From Tubiluchus corallicola (lineage: Eukaryota; Priapulida; Priapulimorpha; Priapulimorphida; Tubiluchidae), in contig JAQGDQ010000061.1 of NCBI GenBank assembly GCA_030141605.1, forward strand, positions 307,496-347,495: a stretch of 40,000 bases of DNA. Reading direction: 5' to 3'. Position 1 is the stretch's first letter. Every line of letters starts with the position of its first letter. This document shows positions 1-12,544 of the stretch, piece after piece. A program made the translations under genes and the position numbers. The notes under the pieces were generated by a model. That model was not told the DNA's origin, made no database searches, and saw only the letters and a list, made by a program, of their open reading frames with translations.

Positions 1-1734
1 ACACCAACGGTCAAGGCATACATACAGTCTTAAACGAACAAGATTTATAGCTTACATTTATAGCTAGTATATTTTTTGACTCTAGACTTAGTCGAGTTGA
101 CTATGCCAAAATGTTTATCTCACTGAGTAAATTGGTATCGCTAGAAGTTTCTTATTTCTAGAGTCACTAAGTCAATATTATAATTGTTTGTTTAATCGCA
201 TACAATAGAACTAGAATAAAATTTCGACTGTAAACAATTATGCAAGACGTACTGACGCAAATATACAAATTGACGCACTTTTTTGGAAAAGAAGAGGAAA
301 GGGGGAACGAAGAAGGAGGAGGGGTAGCGATTTTTGTAATTGCGACAAATTCTTGTGCAGAAAAAATAATAATGATATTCGGCCAGTAAATATCTTAACG
401 CAATTACTAATCCACGGACATCAGAAGAACAGGATTTATTTCAATTTTTATGTGGTTTCCAACATTGTAAAAGCCTACTACAATCCTAAAAATTTACATG
501 CTACTCAAAGTATGTTCGCCGACACAAATAGTGTAATGTCCTTGCTTGTCGAAAGTTCTACACGTTTTAAGCCGGGGCTCGTTTTTTAGCAAATTAACAG
601 CTGTATAATCTAGGGCAACACTCTATAGCAGTTTATTGCTCTTTACAGCCAAACAAAAGAGGAGTGCAATAAAAGAAATAGAAAAAATTTGTATTATGGC
701 CATAAAGAGTTCTCCAGTATATATGTTATGACTCATAGGATCATAAATCGTCTTGTACTACGATAAAAGAAATCTTCGGTGACATTTTTTATGATATCCA
801 CAGGCGCCTATACTGTGTAAATTTTTGCTCATCACTTTTTACAACGCTGACAAGCTGTGACAGCTGCGGTATTATACGATATTAATTTCATTTAATAATT
901 TTATACGTATAAAATACGCTTTTACGTCAGCAAGTTTTTCAAAGTATCATGATAAAACTTCGAAAATGTATGGCAGTAGCGAAAGATTGTTGAATTGTCC
1001 CTGTTCTTAAATCGCTATTTCTTTTTTTCTAAACATTTTATACGCATTGTAATTTTTTTAACAATTAACCATGTAAGCAAATAGAACGGACAGAAAAGGA
1101 AATTATTGTTTACATACATGTACATCAAAATTGCATATAATGCAATATTTCCATGATGGTTCATACTTGGTTAGTATATTAAATAGATAATTTCATATAA
1201 ATAAAATTAAACAAATAATAGTATTAAACATTAGTAGTATAAAGTATTTACAAACAATAACGTACGAAGTAAATTTGAAAGAGGAGTTTAGTTCAACGAA
1301 AGGGCGTATTTTTCATTGTTAATAATTATTAGTTTGCCTATAAAAACGACATTTCTGATCCACATCGGAATACAACATATGAACAACTTTCAGTGCAAAA
1401 TTTGGCATCCCTCGGGGGGGGGGTGTCCAGTACTTTTCATGTTTTACCTGGCAAACACACTTAAAATCCAACATTATCCAACCGAAGATAATACTTGTGA
1501 TACTATATGGTGTGATTACCACCATAACTTTCTACAACACATTTTTGAACCTCTGCTTTGACTCCTATCGACCAAAATCGTATATAGATTATATAAATTT
1601 AATTAACGGAAACGTCTTCACATACCTGAAAGTACCTTGTCAGCAGTTTAAAGTTTGTGATTACCTCATGTCTATCAAAAGAACCGATCATTAATGTTGA
1701 AGTGCTTCTACTTTATACTATCATTGCTTTACTT
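1..1734. other. no supported gene; presumed upstream/intronic DNA of the GDF8/11 gene
   Basis: AT-rich sequence with only short, low-complexity ORFs. I searched the plus strand for the missing GDF8/11 exon 1 (signal peptide, start of the latency propeptide, phase-1 donor) and saw no candidate, so it probably lies upstream of the window. Small features are a purine-rich stretch near 286-327 and a run of nine or more G near 1416-1424. Confidence 0.6.
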
Positions 1735-3270
1735 AAAAAAGGAGACCCACCAGACCCTAAGAATAATAGGCCCATTTCGTTAACAAGTGTTGCTTGTCAT
1801 GCAAACCTGTGTGAAAAATGAATTATTGCAGCATTTCTTAGCAAATAATTTAATCACTAAAGCCCAACACGGCTTTGTCAGAAGGTGTTAATGATTGATG
1901 TAATTTGTTGGAGTAAAAGTAAAAAACTTGAGACACTGTACATTGATTACGCCAAAGCTTTCGATAGTGTTTACGTTCTAAGTTATTTGTTAAATTGCGT
2001 AGTTATGTTAACTCTGGTAATTAGCATGACTGGATCAAAAATTTTCTGCCAATCGAATACAGCGGGTCATGCTGGAGTCTCGGGCACCCCACAGGGGCTG
2101 TACATTGGGACCCCGTTGTTCGCTTTATTTATTAGTGATTTACCTGAAGTTCTTGATCCTGTTACCTGTAAACTATATGCTGATGATTTGAAAATGTATG
2201 CTTCATGTACCGACCATTTATTATTGCGTTGTGCTATTGACCAATTAACAGACTGGTCCTACAATTGGCAACTTAATATAGCTGCGCATAAGTGCACCAT
2301 CATGCTTCAATCCTGTTTTTCACTATTCCCTTGACGGTTCCCCTCTTACCCCTAGTAACGAATATAATAGCTTAGGCTGCAGTATCGCCTGACTTGAAAT
2401 TCTCGGCACATTGTAAAACCATAGTTTCTAAGGCATTTCGTATAGTAAATATGATTTTTTGGTGTTTCTACACTAAAGACAAAAATGCACTTTTGACTGC
2501 TTATAAAGCTTATCTGAGTCCCTTGTTGGAGAACTGCTCTAAAGACAAAAATGCACTTTTAACTGCTTATAAAGCTTATCTGAGTCCCTTATTGGAGAAC
2601 TGCTCGTCAGTGTTGTCCCCGCACCATATGCAAGATATATTTTTCTCGTAGGCTGTACCAACGATGTCAGTTTAATTATGTTTCTTACTTAGACCAGACT
2701 ATCGGAATTAAAATTGCAGTCACTCGAATTAAGATGTCTTGTCTCTAATATTAAGATGGAATACAAAATTTATCATAAAATGGTTGGATTTAAATTTTGA
2801 TGTTTTTTCCAGTGTGCTTCAACCAATCAATTGCGTGGTCACAGGTTTAAACTGTTTACGTCCTTTTCGAGATTAAATGTCATAAAATTCTAATTTACTA
2901 ACAGAGTTGTAAGCATTTGGAATGCTCTGGATTCTCATGTAGTTGATGCTACTAGTTCGTCAGTTTTTAGCAATCGATTAGCTAATGTTAATTTACTGCC
3001 TCATTGTAACTTTGTAAGATTGTCATAGGTCTAATTGGTTCTCTCCAAACCATATTATCGTATAAAATGTATCGTATATATTATATAATTCATATTTAGT
3101 TACATTTTATTAGGAGCCTTTCAATGAGATTTTCAATGTATTCAGTTTTAGGGTACTGCTTTTATAGATTTTATTTTTGCGCCATTTCATGTTTTACTGG
3201 ATCATGTGCCTGCTGATGTCTTTCTCTTATATCATTTTAATATACGCATAAATGCTAATAAATAAAAAAT
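1735..3270 (+). mobile_element. decayed non-LTR retrotransposon (CR1/Jockey/L2-like), RT domain to 3' tail
   Basis: Fragments of a LINE reverse transcriptase are recognisable in three frames. From 1741 comes an NNRPISLTS block, then an AQHGF block near 1860. From 1930 the catalytic block A reads YIDYAKAFDSV. A degenerate SGTPQG block follows near 2080, and YADD lies near 2180. A C-terminal block with FTNRVVSIWNALDSH lies near 2900-2945, and the element ends in an A/T-rich AAATAAAA-type tail near 3250-3270. Frameshifts near 1805 and 1885 and stops after 2334 and 2651 make it non-functional. The endonuclease domain is missing, as expected for a 5'-truncated insertion. It lies in the same orientation as the ligand gene, presumably in its intron 1. 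The clade is judged from motif style only. Confidence 0.85.
2475..2606 (+). repeat. 66-bp tandem duplication inside the retrotransposon
   Basis: Copies at 2475-2540 and 2541-2606 differ at only three positions. The unit is a multiple of three, so it repeats a 22-residue segment in frame (KDKNALLTAYKAYLSPLLE...). Near identity shows the duplication is recent relative to the surrounding decay. Confidence 0.95.
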
Positions 3271-3710
3271 AAAATTTAAATCATTAATCGAGCATATTTA
3301 AAAACGGGTTTGTGCTGTTAGTTAAAATATAAATTATGGTAATGTTATAGTCAGATTTACAGTACAACAGATGTTTCATTTTTCACTAATCAAAAATTGA
3401 CTTTTTTAGGAAAACGCACTGAGAGAAATTTCGAAACAAATGATCTTAGCCGTTTTAATTAGTTGCATTATTAACGTCTGAACTTGACTGAAAGTTGTAA
3501 AAATAGTAGCAATTAAAAAAAAACACAGTTTGTTTCTTTTGTTGCCACGTCTTCGATAATTCGTGAAAGAAATGGATAACATTTTTTCTCGCTCTTGTTA
3601 TTTTTAAAATGTTGCTTAAAAAGAAATACGTGACTGTTTATTGTTAGCGATGATTTTGGTGTTTTTTCAATGTTCTGTAGGTTAAAGGTCGGCGTAATTA
3701 TTTTTTTCAG

Positions 3711-4099
3711 TGCCTCCTGATTATGACGTTGTTCTTCCTGGTTTCAACATTTTTTCATTCACCCAGAGCGAAGAGGGTATGTTAAACATGCGCGTGAAGG
3801 AAGCCCTACTATGGTTCTACGTGAAGCCATCAACTGTCCACCATGGTACAACAGTCATAGTTAGCATATCCATAATTAGCAGAAAGACGAATCCGCCCAC
3901 AAAAACCATGTACAAGGCGCAAAAAGTGATCTTGAAAAGAAAGGGAAAGTGGTACAAGGAGGATATTAAACCGTTGGTTGCCAGGTGGTTTCGTCAATCG
4001 TTGAAGTATTATGAAATATCGATAGAAGCCTACGACGAACATGGCGAACAACTTGTCGTAAACGCACCTCATCTCAGTGATAGTCCTGTTGGAAGTCAG
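3711..4099 (+). CDS. GDF8/11 exon 2 (latency propeptide)
   Basis: The acceptor is TTTTTTTCAG ending at 3710 and the donor is CAG|GTAAGT at 4100. The exon starts with two bases of a split codon and ends on a codon boundary, giving 389 nt. Its translation (EALLWFYVKP, KWYKEDIKPLVARWF, ISIEAYDEHG) matches the propeptide that wraps the growth factor in myostatin (AQLWIYLRP, IEIKALDENG). Confidence 0.9.
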
Positions 4100-6713
4100 G
4101 TAAGTGACGTCGTTTTCAACTTTTAAATTTTAGAATTATACATGCTTTTCAATATTAGAAGCCAAATTATCTGGTTACAACTGGTTCAATTCTATATGTC
4201 GTATATCAGCTATTTTTTACGTTTAATGTGAGTTTTTGATTGTCACCACATTTTAAATTAAGCGAAACTTTCATTTTTAACTTTCAAGTGTAACATTTCC
4301 ATACCACGGCGTAAATTGCAACTTTTACTTCCCGCCAATATTTTACTTAATAAAGAGTGAATGAAATTTTTTTGATAATAATAATGACTGATAAATGTCT
4401 TACATTTATTTTTAATTTTTATTTAAGATTTATTTCGTACATCAAAAAAGGAAATAGCATTTTGCGAAAAGTTAAGCACTCATCTGTCTAAAAGCTAACA
4501 GATAAAACAAAGGCTAACAAATAAGAAAATTAACTAGGCTACGTGTTTCAAAAACATTAACGAAACATTGTTTTTATTAAATAAGCTCGAGGATAGATTT
4601 TTTGGGAGAGTTATTAATATGAAAATATCGTTTTGCAAGTCACTTGTTGTCATTGAGAAATGTTTTAATGAATGTCGTTCGTTGCAAGGAAAGTATAAAT
4701 TATGCTACTCCTGTGTGATCTTAATTAGTGTGTCTAGTGACAGGTTCCGAAATAATATAGCCGCGTCATTCCAATAAAAATTTTATGCAGGGTTGCCATT
4801 CTTATTAAAAAAGCTTTGCTGTGCTACCTATTTCTTCCTGCTGTCACACCTTGGTCTCCAAGGGATTGCTACTTTTTGTATAATAATGTTAATTTACTAA
4901 TTAACATTATTAGACAAAAAATAGCAATCCTTTGGACCTCAAATGGTTTTTCGGTTGACATTTGCGTGGTCCACTAATTTTTGTGTGGTGGTAACTCGTC
5001 TGTTCAGGTGAGTCATTGACCAGTGGATCTTACATCTTGTGATTCTTTGACTGATTGTCCTTTTTTCCGTGGTGGTCTTTTAACTGTTGGTGTTTTGTGT
5101 GGTTGTCATTTGACTAGCGGTCCTTTGACTGATAGACCTTTGACCTAAAACGGTTGTTAACCGTTAATCATGAAGAGGCACAAAAATTCGTTCGGTCGGC
5201 TGGAACAGAATATTGTGTTAAGTTGACGCTGTGCCAGATTAAAATGAGGCTTTGAGACTTACTCACCACCTGATAATGACCTATTACTATAAAAGTGGTC
5301 TCGGTTCCTAATTACTTTCGTACTGTACTGTTTAATATCGAATTTAAGGTAGAGGGATCACGCTGTGATAGTTTGTTGCTGGTTATTTTATGTTTTGGTG
5401 TAGTTAGCTGTCAATTTGTCCCACCTATATCAGTTATCTTTTTAGCTCTATCTTCTAAAGTTAATAATTTGGTGGACGTAAGGAAAAGGCCTGTCACTAG
5501 CAAAAAGATGTATATAAAAAAATCAGCGATGAACTAGATCTTTCATGTAGATAAAAAAAAAACGGTGGTCCTAGCATGGATCCTTGTGGCAAGCCACAGT
5601 TTATATCAAGCATATAAAATGCGCACGTACAAGCTCTGCCAAATTTGTTATTTCACGTGCGTTTTCTAAGTCGAGTGGACCAAAAAAAAATTCAGAAAAC
5701 GAAAAAATCAAAACATATAACGAAAGTTTGTCGTAACGTCATTGTTACTAAGCTTCTGATTAAGTTTTTGTCAAAGGAAATATCCAACTCACTGAACTTT
5801 ATCGTAAACGAAACTTTTGCATTTTAAATGTAAACTTTTGCAATCTAGGATTTACTAAGTTGAAGGTAAATGAATAATTATTTCTCAATCGATAAGGCGT
5901 GTAGCAATTTAATTTTAAAAACTTAAAGTAACATTTTTTAAATTGCAATTATTATGGGTTCACGAAATTGAAAGTTGTGGTCGGAACTTAAGCAAAGATT
6001 CGACGCTCACACGTACAATATACATTCGTAAGGCATCTGTTGGAATTTTTGGGAATTTGTGTATTCCTTCGCCCTACTTACTATCCTTTTGGCATCAGTC
6101 TAAAGAAATCTTAGAACGCTCTTTTTCAAATGATTATTGTCTTAGTTTGATCTTTTTTAGTTTTTAAAAACATAGTTATTGAGATTGTGATTCAAAAATT
6201 GATAATAGTAGCCTTTATTCTTGTAATAGTCGGATCTGATATTTACAGTTATCATTCCTACAAGAATTAAAAATGTTTCTACCCATTATGTTCCTTGTGC
6301 ATTAAAATCTGAAATTTTTCTAACTTTTGCAGCAACCCTGGATAGAAGTCCATTTTCAAAAAGGCAAGACACGAAAGCGTCGGTCCCTGGGTATTTTCTG
6401 TGATGAAAACAGCCTAGAAGATCGCTGTTGCCGCTACAAATTGAAAGTAGACTTTGCTGAATTTGGTTGGGATTGGATAATCAATCCTAAATCATATTAT
6501 GCCAACTTTTGTAGTGGCGAGTGTCCATTCGTTTTTCTACCGAAATATCTACATACGCATGTAGTTCAACAAGTCAATCCAAATGGTTCAGCTGGTCCGT
6601 GCTGCACTCCTGTAAAATTGGATAAGTTATCTATGCTGCACTTCGACGATGATGAGAATATTATGTATGGCGTACTAGGAGGAATGATAGTGCAAACATG
6701 TGGATGCGCTTAA
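3711..6713 (+). CDS. GDF8/11 (myostatin/GDF11-type) TGF-beta ligand, last two coding exons, 5' partial
   Basis: A secreted TGF-beta superfamily ligand. In vertebrates this family signals through activin type II receptors and SMAD2/3 and limits muscle or tissue growth. Two exons are visible, 3711-4099 and 6333-6713. The intron before the first is phase 1 and the one between them is phase 0, as I recall for vertebrate myostatin, whose last exon also has 381 coding nt. The first exon encodes the propeptide shoulder. The second encodes the end of the propeptide, a furin site RKRR (6372-6383) and a 109-residue mature domain with nine cysteines at 6, 15, 16, 43, 47, 73, 74, 106 and 108, as in GDF8/11. 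Key motifs are RCCRY, FGWDWII, CSGEC, GPCCTP and a C-terminal CGC. Exon 1, with the signal peptide, is missing. The GDF8/11 assignment is firm; the split into GDF8 and GDF11 is vertebrate-specific, so neither symbol is given. Confidence 0.93.
4853..4938. repeat. 86-nt near-perfect inverted repeat (hairpin)
   Basis: The arms are about 40 nt, 4853-4893 and 4900-4938, with a six-base loop (TTACTA). By eye only a few mismatches and a 2-nt indel separate the left arm from the reverse complement of the right arm. It lies in the intron between the two visible ligand exons. It could be a pre-microRNA-like hairpin or a foldback/MITE remnant; there are no obvious target-site duplications. Confidence 0.8.
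4939..6332 (+). other. remainder of the GDF8/11 intron
   Basis: No gene is seen. From about 5000 to 5155 there is a loose repetition of TTTGACTG and GGTCC-like words. The rest is AT-rich with short ORFs lacking any recognisable similarity. The intron ends at a TTTTGCAG acceptor. Confidence 0.6.
6333..6713 (+). CDS. GDF8/11 exon 3 (furin site and mature cystine-knot domain)
   Basis: The exon starts in phase 0 after TTTTGCAG and ends at TAA (6711-6713), with 381 coding nt including the stop. The first 17 residues finish the propeptide and end in RKRR; the mature peptide starts at 6384. All nine family cysteines are present. The C-terminus is CGCA where vertebrate myostatin has CGCS. Confidence 0.95.
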   Translation, partial: QPWIEVHFQKGKTRKRRSLGIFCDENSLEDRCCRYKLKVDFAEFGWDWIINPKSYYANFCSGECPFVFLPKYLHTHVVQQVNPNGSAGPCCTPVKLDKLSMLHFDDDENIMYGVLGGMIVQTCGCA

Positions 6714-6824
6714 AGGAGTTAAAGTTAAAGCAATGCCTGTTCGAGGAGAAAGATTACCTAGGCCTACATACATTCCCAATGACATAACCACCCGGTTAAA
6801 ATAATATTGTATTAGTACAATGTG

Positions 6825-6830
6825 AATAAA
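6825..6830 (+). promoter_or_regulatory. polyadenylation signal AATAAA of the GDF8/11 gene
   Basis: A canonical hexamer about 112 nt after the stop codon, the first AATAAA downstream of the coding end. Confidence 0.6.
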
Positions 6831-9800
6831 TGTCCAGGCAGGCATTAAGAAGGATTCGAGAAGAAGATAGCACCTACTTGCATTTGATTAGATTCGGCGG
6901 TGTGATGGAAGAAGTGATTACTCAGTTCAAAAGACCAAATGGAAATGGTTAGTGATAGTATAGAATGGTGAACATCCGCGTGGAGGTTGCTGCACACATA
7001 GAGACTACCCAAGATCCTGAACCTAAGGTAACTATTCAAACGTGTGCATAGGTACAAGTAGTCTGTAAACGTGCAGGATACAAATTTCCGGCCTTTTTAT
7101 GGTAGTGTAACTAGTGTTTTGCTGACAGAAACATTTTTAAAAATTCTGTGATTTAGATCAATAGGCAACTTATAAAGACTGGGATATTTTAATCCCTGTC
7201 GTAGTATTACCATGATGGAAATGAATTTGAAGAAAGAACATCGGGATTGTTGAAAATCTCTGCTTAAGTGGGTGCAAGCAAAGTGTGTTCAGATAGAAAT
7301 GTGATGACAAGACGACATGCCTTTTCTTGTTAGATTTAAATCTACGCTATAGTAATGTAGATGGAACTTGGATGTTAAGTTTTGGTTTGATGTCAACGAA
7401 TTGAGAAAACTTCCTGTTCCTTGTGTGATACTAATGCAGCTTGCCCAAGAATCGTCCTGTAAAATATGTTTTCACGTCTGATTGTAAAACCTTCAGCCAC
7501 CTTTCTGTAGCGCCACATTGCTTTGGACGTTCTCAGGTAGCTTCAGTATTAGTAATTATGTAGAGATTTTCGCGGCTTTACCGATATTTTTTGGTCTTTT
7601 AGGCGTTCAATTACAGACGCATCCTAAATCTATAGAAAAATGGCTGAAGTCATCTAAAGTGCAAATAGTCATGCAAAAACATTAAATTTTTTAACAAATG
7701 CGGACAAATGTTCACTTTCTTTTATTTCGAATTTTGAGGATTTTCATCGAGCAATTTAAAGTAAATTTTTCCCTGCATTTCGAATCCATTTTGTTGATTT
7801 TTTCAACGATGGCCGTCAGCGTCTTATTTTGAAAAAATATTTTCATCTCTTCTTGAAATTTAAAATGATTTTGCGTGGCATTTTGTAGTATGATCTAATG
7901 AATTTTTTGCAAGGTATTTTTAGTTTTTGAGCTTTACTGACGAAACAAAAATGTATGGTTTCATGATGACAGTGAGCCTTTTCTAGTTTTCTGCCTTTTT
8001 CCAGCGTAGTAAGTTATTTAGCTGGTGAGAGAGTTAGTCTGTTGCACGTCTAAAAATTCTTTAATTTATAAATTACTGTTAATTAGAAGCGAAATGTAAT
8101 GTAATAATGGACAGTGAAATTATCAAATTTGTTTGAGTTTTGTATAGCACACCCGACGGTTTCAAAAGTTAAAAATGAAAGTTTTATTAAAGTAGTTGAA
8201 TAAAGTAAATGTTTTACCTCATTTTTTATCTTGTTTTAGAATTTTTGAAATAATATTAGTAAAAAAGAAAATCGCGAACAACGTCATTCGCTTTGATATT
8301 GTGTTAGTTAATCTATAATTTCATATAAAAACGTCAACTATAAGTACATTGACTCATTACCGCAATCACAATTTTATGGAAAGCCTAATTTTATATAGAC
8401 GTATTTAAATTAAGGATTACTATCAATTTAAGTAGGCTTTATAATGCTGCCGCAAACAATTAAATTATATGCTATGTACAGAATTGTTGTCTTTCTCGCC
8501 AGCTTGAATGCTAGTTATATAAATGATGTGATATTAATGATATCATATTATTAGTATGATATTAATTTACCATTCGTCTTTCTTATAGGTATGCTAAATA
8601 TCTTAATACACTCGTAATTAATTAGGTCCAGCCTTACATTTGTTTCGTCAGCTTAGGATAACTTTTTCAAGCATAGCAGTGAAGAGAAAATTTTAAACAA
8701 CAACAATAACATAAATCTAATTCATAATGAGAGATTAAAGAAGAACTGAAAGTAAAATTCGTATTTGATTGTTAGATATCAATACCTGTTGACTGTTGTT
8801 ATTTGATTCGAAGTTGATCAATAAGTAAAGTTATAAGTGATGAAAACAGCCATTTTATTCTGCAGCAAATTAATCACTAATAAACAAATGAAAGTTTGCA
8901 TTAAATTTCGAAATGTTTATAACTGCCAATGATACTTTTATTATATCACGTTTTTCTACTTTGCTGCTTGACTGTACAAAATGAATTGTTAAATTAATAC
9001 TTTACTTAAAATTAAGACATTTCGATTGTAGTGTCTATCATTGTCATATCGTATTGTCAAATGCACTGAAAATTAAAATATTCAAATTACACTGTTGCAT
9101 AGATTAAAAGTAGCAGTCACGAATTTGTATAAAAACTGTACACAGATGAATCTGTATAAATTCTGTCTTTCAGAAGTAAGGAGTTTGTTAACATAATAAG
9201 AAGAAAAAACGAAATTTTTAAATATGTTAGATTAATAAACTGCTAAAGAATTTTATAATTAGAATATACTTTATGCGTCGCTGACATTCTGAGTTAGTAA
9301 ATATGTGTAAATTATCAACTGAGAAAATCAGCCGCACAAATTATATTATAATTATTTTCCAGCAGTTTTAAAATCTAACCTATTTAAAAATAATTTAAAC
9401 TTCTTATATTAGCAAAGCTCACACGTCTGAAAGAAAAAACACACAGCTACATTTAACCTACACAACAGTGAATTTTGAATATTTTAATTTTTCACGCGGT
9501 TAATAATGACAAATCTTTACTATTGAAACGTCTTGGTTTATGTAAAGAGATGACGCATCGTATTTGATTTTATTAGACAGTTAACAGGCAATCTTATGTA
9601 TACAATTCAGAAACTAAAATTAGGTTTGGTTTAGGAAAATTAATGTTTTACACTATAGAGTACGTGTAAATTGGTTATATTCACTGCCCATTCGCTTTAT
9701 TTACTTATTTATTTGTTGAAAAATCCAATAAATGCATCCTGCTCTTCCGAAATACGTAAATGACAGAGGCACATTCACTGCCCGTATTAACTGTAGGTAA

Positions 9801-10448
9801 TAATAATTTATCTTTATTTGGAAATGCAACACAATGCAAAATATCAATTTGTGTTTCTTAATGTGTAATATAATGAATGTGTAATTCATCTTTTATTCAG
9901 AGGCTTGAGGGAGCTGAGCAAGGCTTCGCTAGAATAAATTTGGTAAAGATATTGAGTGGATATGGAAGTTTATCTATTTAACGGTAGCCAACGAGATACG
10001 TTTTGTGTTTAGCACGGTAGCAAAATAAATAGCAAAACAACAGAGCTTTGAGCTTTTTCTGGATATTTTATGACGTTCCATAACTAAATCCGTGAGCTCA
10101 ATTGTATACATTTTATTGATTTCGATGTGCAAAATTACATGCTTGTTTACTGGCACACAATTTTTATGGTTTAAATATTCCCAAGCAACTCTGTGAGTAT
10201 CTGATTGATTATTCTAATAAGATGTCGGTCTACGTATAATTAAGAGCTAGCTACCGTGTTTCTGTTTATTTGCCTATTTATTATTTAAGTAGTGTAGACT
10301 AGAAAATAGCATTGTTGTTATTGTTAGGTTCTATCATAAATATTTTGTATTTAAGGAAACACGAAATGTGTCATTTTATAAGATTATGTAGAATAAAACG
10401 AATATAAAAACGTTTCTTTTAAAGTTGAATCTTTTGACTCAAAATAGA
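6831..10448. other. intergenic, no gene seen
   Basis: Strongly AT-rich sequence. Its ORFs are short and show no family motif, and I see no splice-consistent coding pattern on either strand. An AT-rich dyad (ATATTAAT/ATATCAT words) occurs near 8530-8570. Confidence 0.6.
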
Positions 10449-10660
<212 letters not shown>

Positions 10661-10695
10661 GACTTAGAAGGGAGGAAGAGAAACCACGACTGAGA

Positions 10696-12544
10696 AGAAA
10701 ATGAATTAAACAATGTGAATAATAAAACTGAGTATGTAGGAATAGTTTATTTAACTTGGTCAACTTGTTTTAAAACGTGGTACGAATGAGCCCTAGGCAA
10801 CAAGCATCCAGTAACTCTGGTTGGATTTTTGCAGCGTTTATTAAGCAGCTGCGAGGTAAAGTTGTGAATGACAGACAGCATTTTGACATGAACAGTCATC
10901 AGCATCATTAACAGCTAATAAACTGTCAATGTACTTGTCAAACTATGCATGTACATCCAGGGCAGGGATTTTACAAGCGTCCCAGACCCGGAAAGGTTAT
11001 CCCAGTAGTATCCGTGTTTCTAGGGAAAGAGGTGTTACATCGTGATGCCCACGTGGTTTGTAAAGCGGAAGATCCGCTCAGGGAAAGCGTATATTGAAAT
11101 TGCAGCCAGCAGCTATATTGCTCTTAGTCAAGTTCTAGTTCGAACCTTTCTTTATTATATGCAGAGCACGGACAAGTTAATGCTTAATATACCAATGTTT
11201 TCTCATTTACAATACGTCTTTAACTAACTCCATGTATTTAATTACCCATTATACTTTTCAGGTGTATGCATTATATATATTTAGTATTTATATATATAAA
11301 TAATATAGTATAGCATTTTCTATACAAAATGACTATAGAATGCACGAACTAGAGATACAAATTATTACAGTAATGATAAGAAAGTTCGTACTTATCTGTA
11401 CATTATTGTGAATGTGTATGGTGTACAACTATGTTTTAGGTTTGTTTTTGTACGTCAGTTGAGTATGAGTATGATCTCTACACTAACGTGAGAGAACAAT
11501 TTGTCATGAAAGTAGTCAAGTACCGTGGCTTAAATGATTGATTAGCAAGTCCAAGCAAAGAATAGGCTAGCCTCACAGTATTAACATAGATCTGTAAATT
11601 TGTGACGTGTAATAGTAAACTGGTCCTACCTAAATACATCGCCATCATGGAACAATTGTCAATTATTGTTTTACGTAAAGCGTCAGAAATTTACCACGTA
11701 CGCAGTCATGCTAAGCACGTTATTGTCATCTGTAAGTTACAAGGGAGCAATGAACGTCTTTACGTGCTCACAGAAACTACCGAGTTTTTGCGTAAAGACC
11801 GCCGCATGAGTCAACGTCTCTCATTTAATTAATACAGGTGATGCAGCTTCATTCACAGACAGAAATAGTGTCCTATACACAGTGTATTTATTACAAAAAC
11901 AATTCCCACTCATGGTGCTGCTGTACTCACATACTAGCTAGAATAAATGCAATAAGAACTGAGTTTTTTCGACTCGCTAAGTAGGCACATTTAATAAGGC
12001 CTGTCTTTCGGGAGTTTTAATAACGTCATTTATATGAACGACAAAAGTTTAGTTAACTTAACTAACCTTGAGAGTGGGGAACATTAATCACATAATAATT
12101 TGTTAATATATACATACGAGTGAGCGAACAGGGATTAATAGAAACTTACATATTTTGTGCATAATATAGATAGTATGTCACATGATGTTCATTATTTATG
12201 CAGCACGTGCGGTGCTTGCTAGGATGTTAGGTAGATGTAGGAGATGTGGTACCATATAATGACGTTTTGGTTTTGAGCTTGACTTTAAGTAAGAGTGGTC
12301 AAGCAATCGCGGTTATGATTGCATAAAAGTTGACTAAAACATTAGATTTTAATGAAAAACTCCGCGGTACAATGATTGAAACATTAGCAAAATCAGTTCA
12401 AAAGCTACTATAGAGAATCAGCGGGTTATAGAAATATTGTGAATTTCTTGAGCAGACGTGCGGAACACCCAAGTTTTTCAGTGGTGACGTTGACAAAATT
12501 TACTAATGCGTAGTTTTACCTCGCATTCGACCCGTAAGGCGACC
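10696..12544. other. intergenic, no gene seen
   Basis: Mixed sequence with a slightly GC-richer part around 10780-11110. A 76-codon plus-strand frame at 11602-11832 has no recognisable motif. A short TATATA run lies near 11271-11300. No RNA gene or confident element found. Confidence 0.5.

Noticed and set aside
353-589. Candidate GDF8/11 exon 1
   Set aside because: It has no signal peptide, no propeptide similarity and no phase-1 donor; the true exon is likely upstream of the window.
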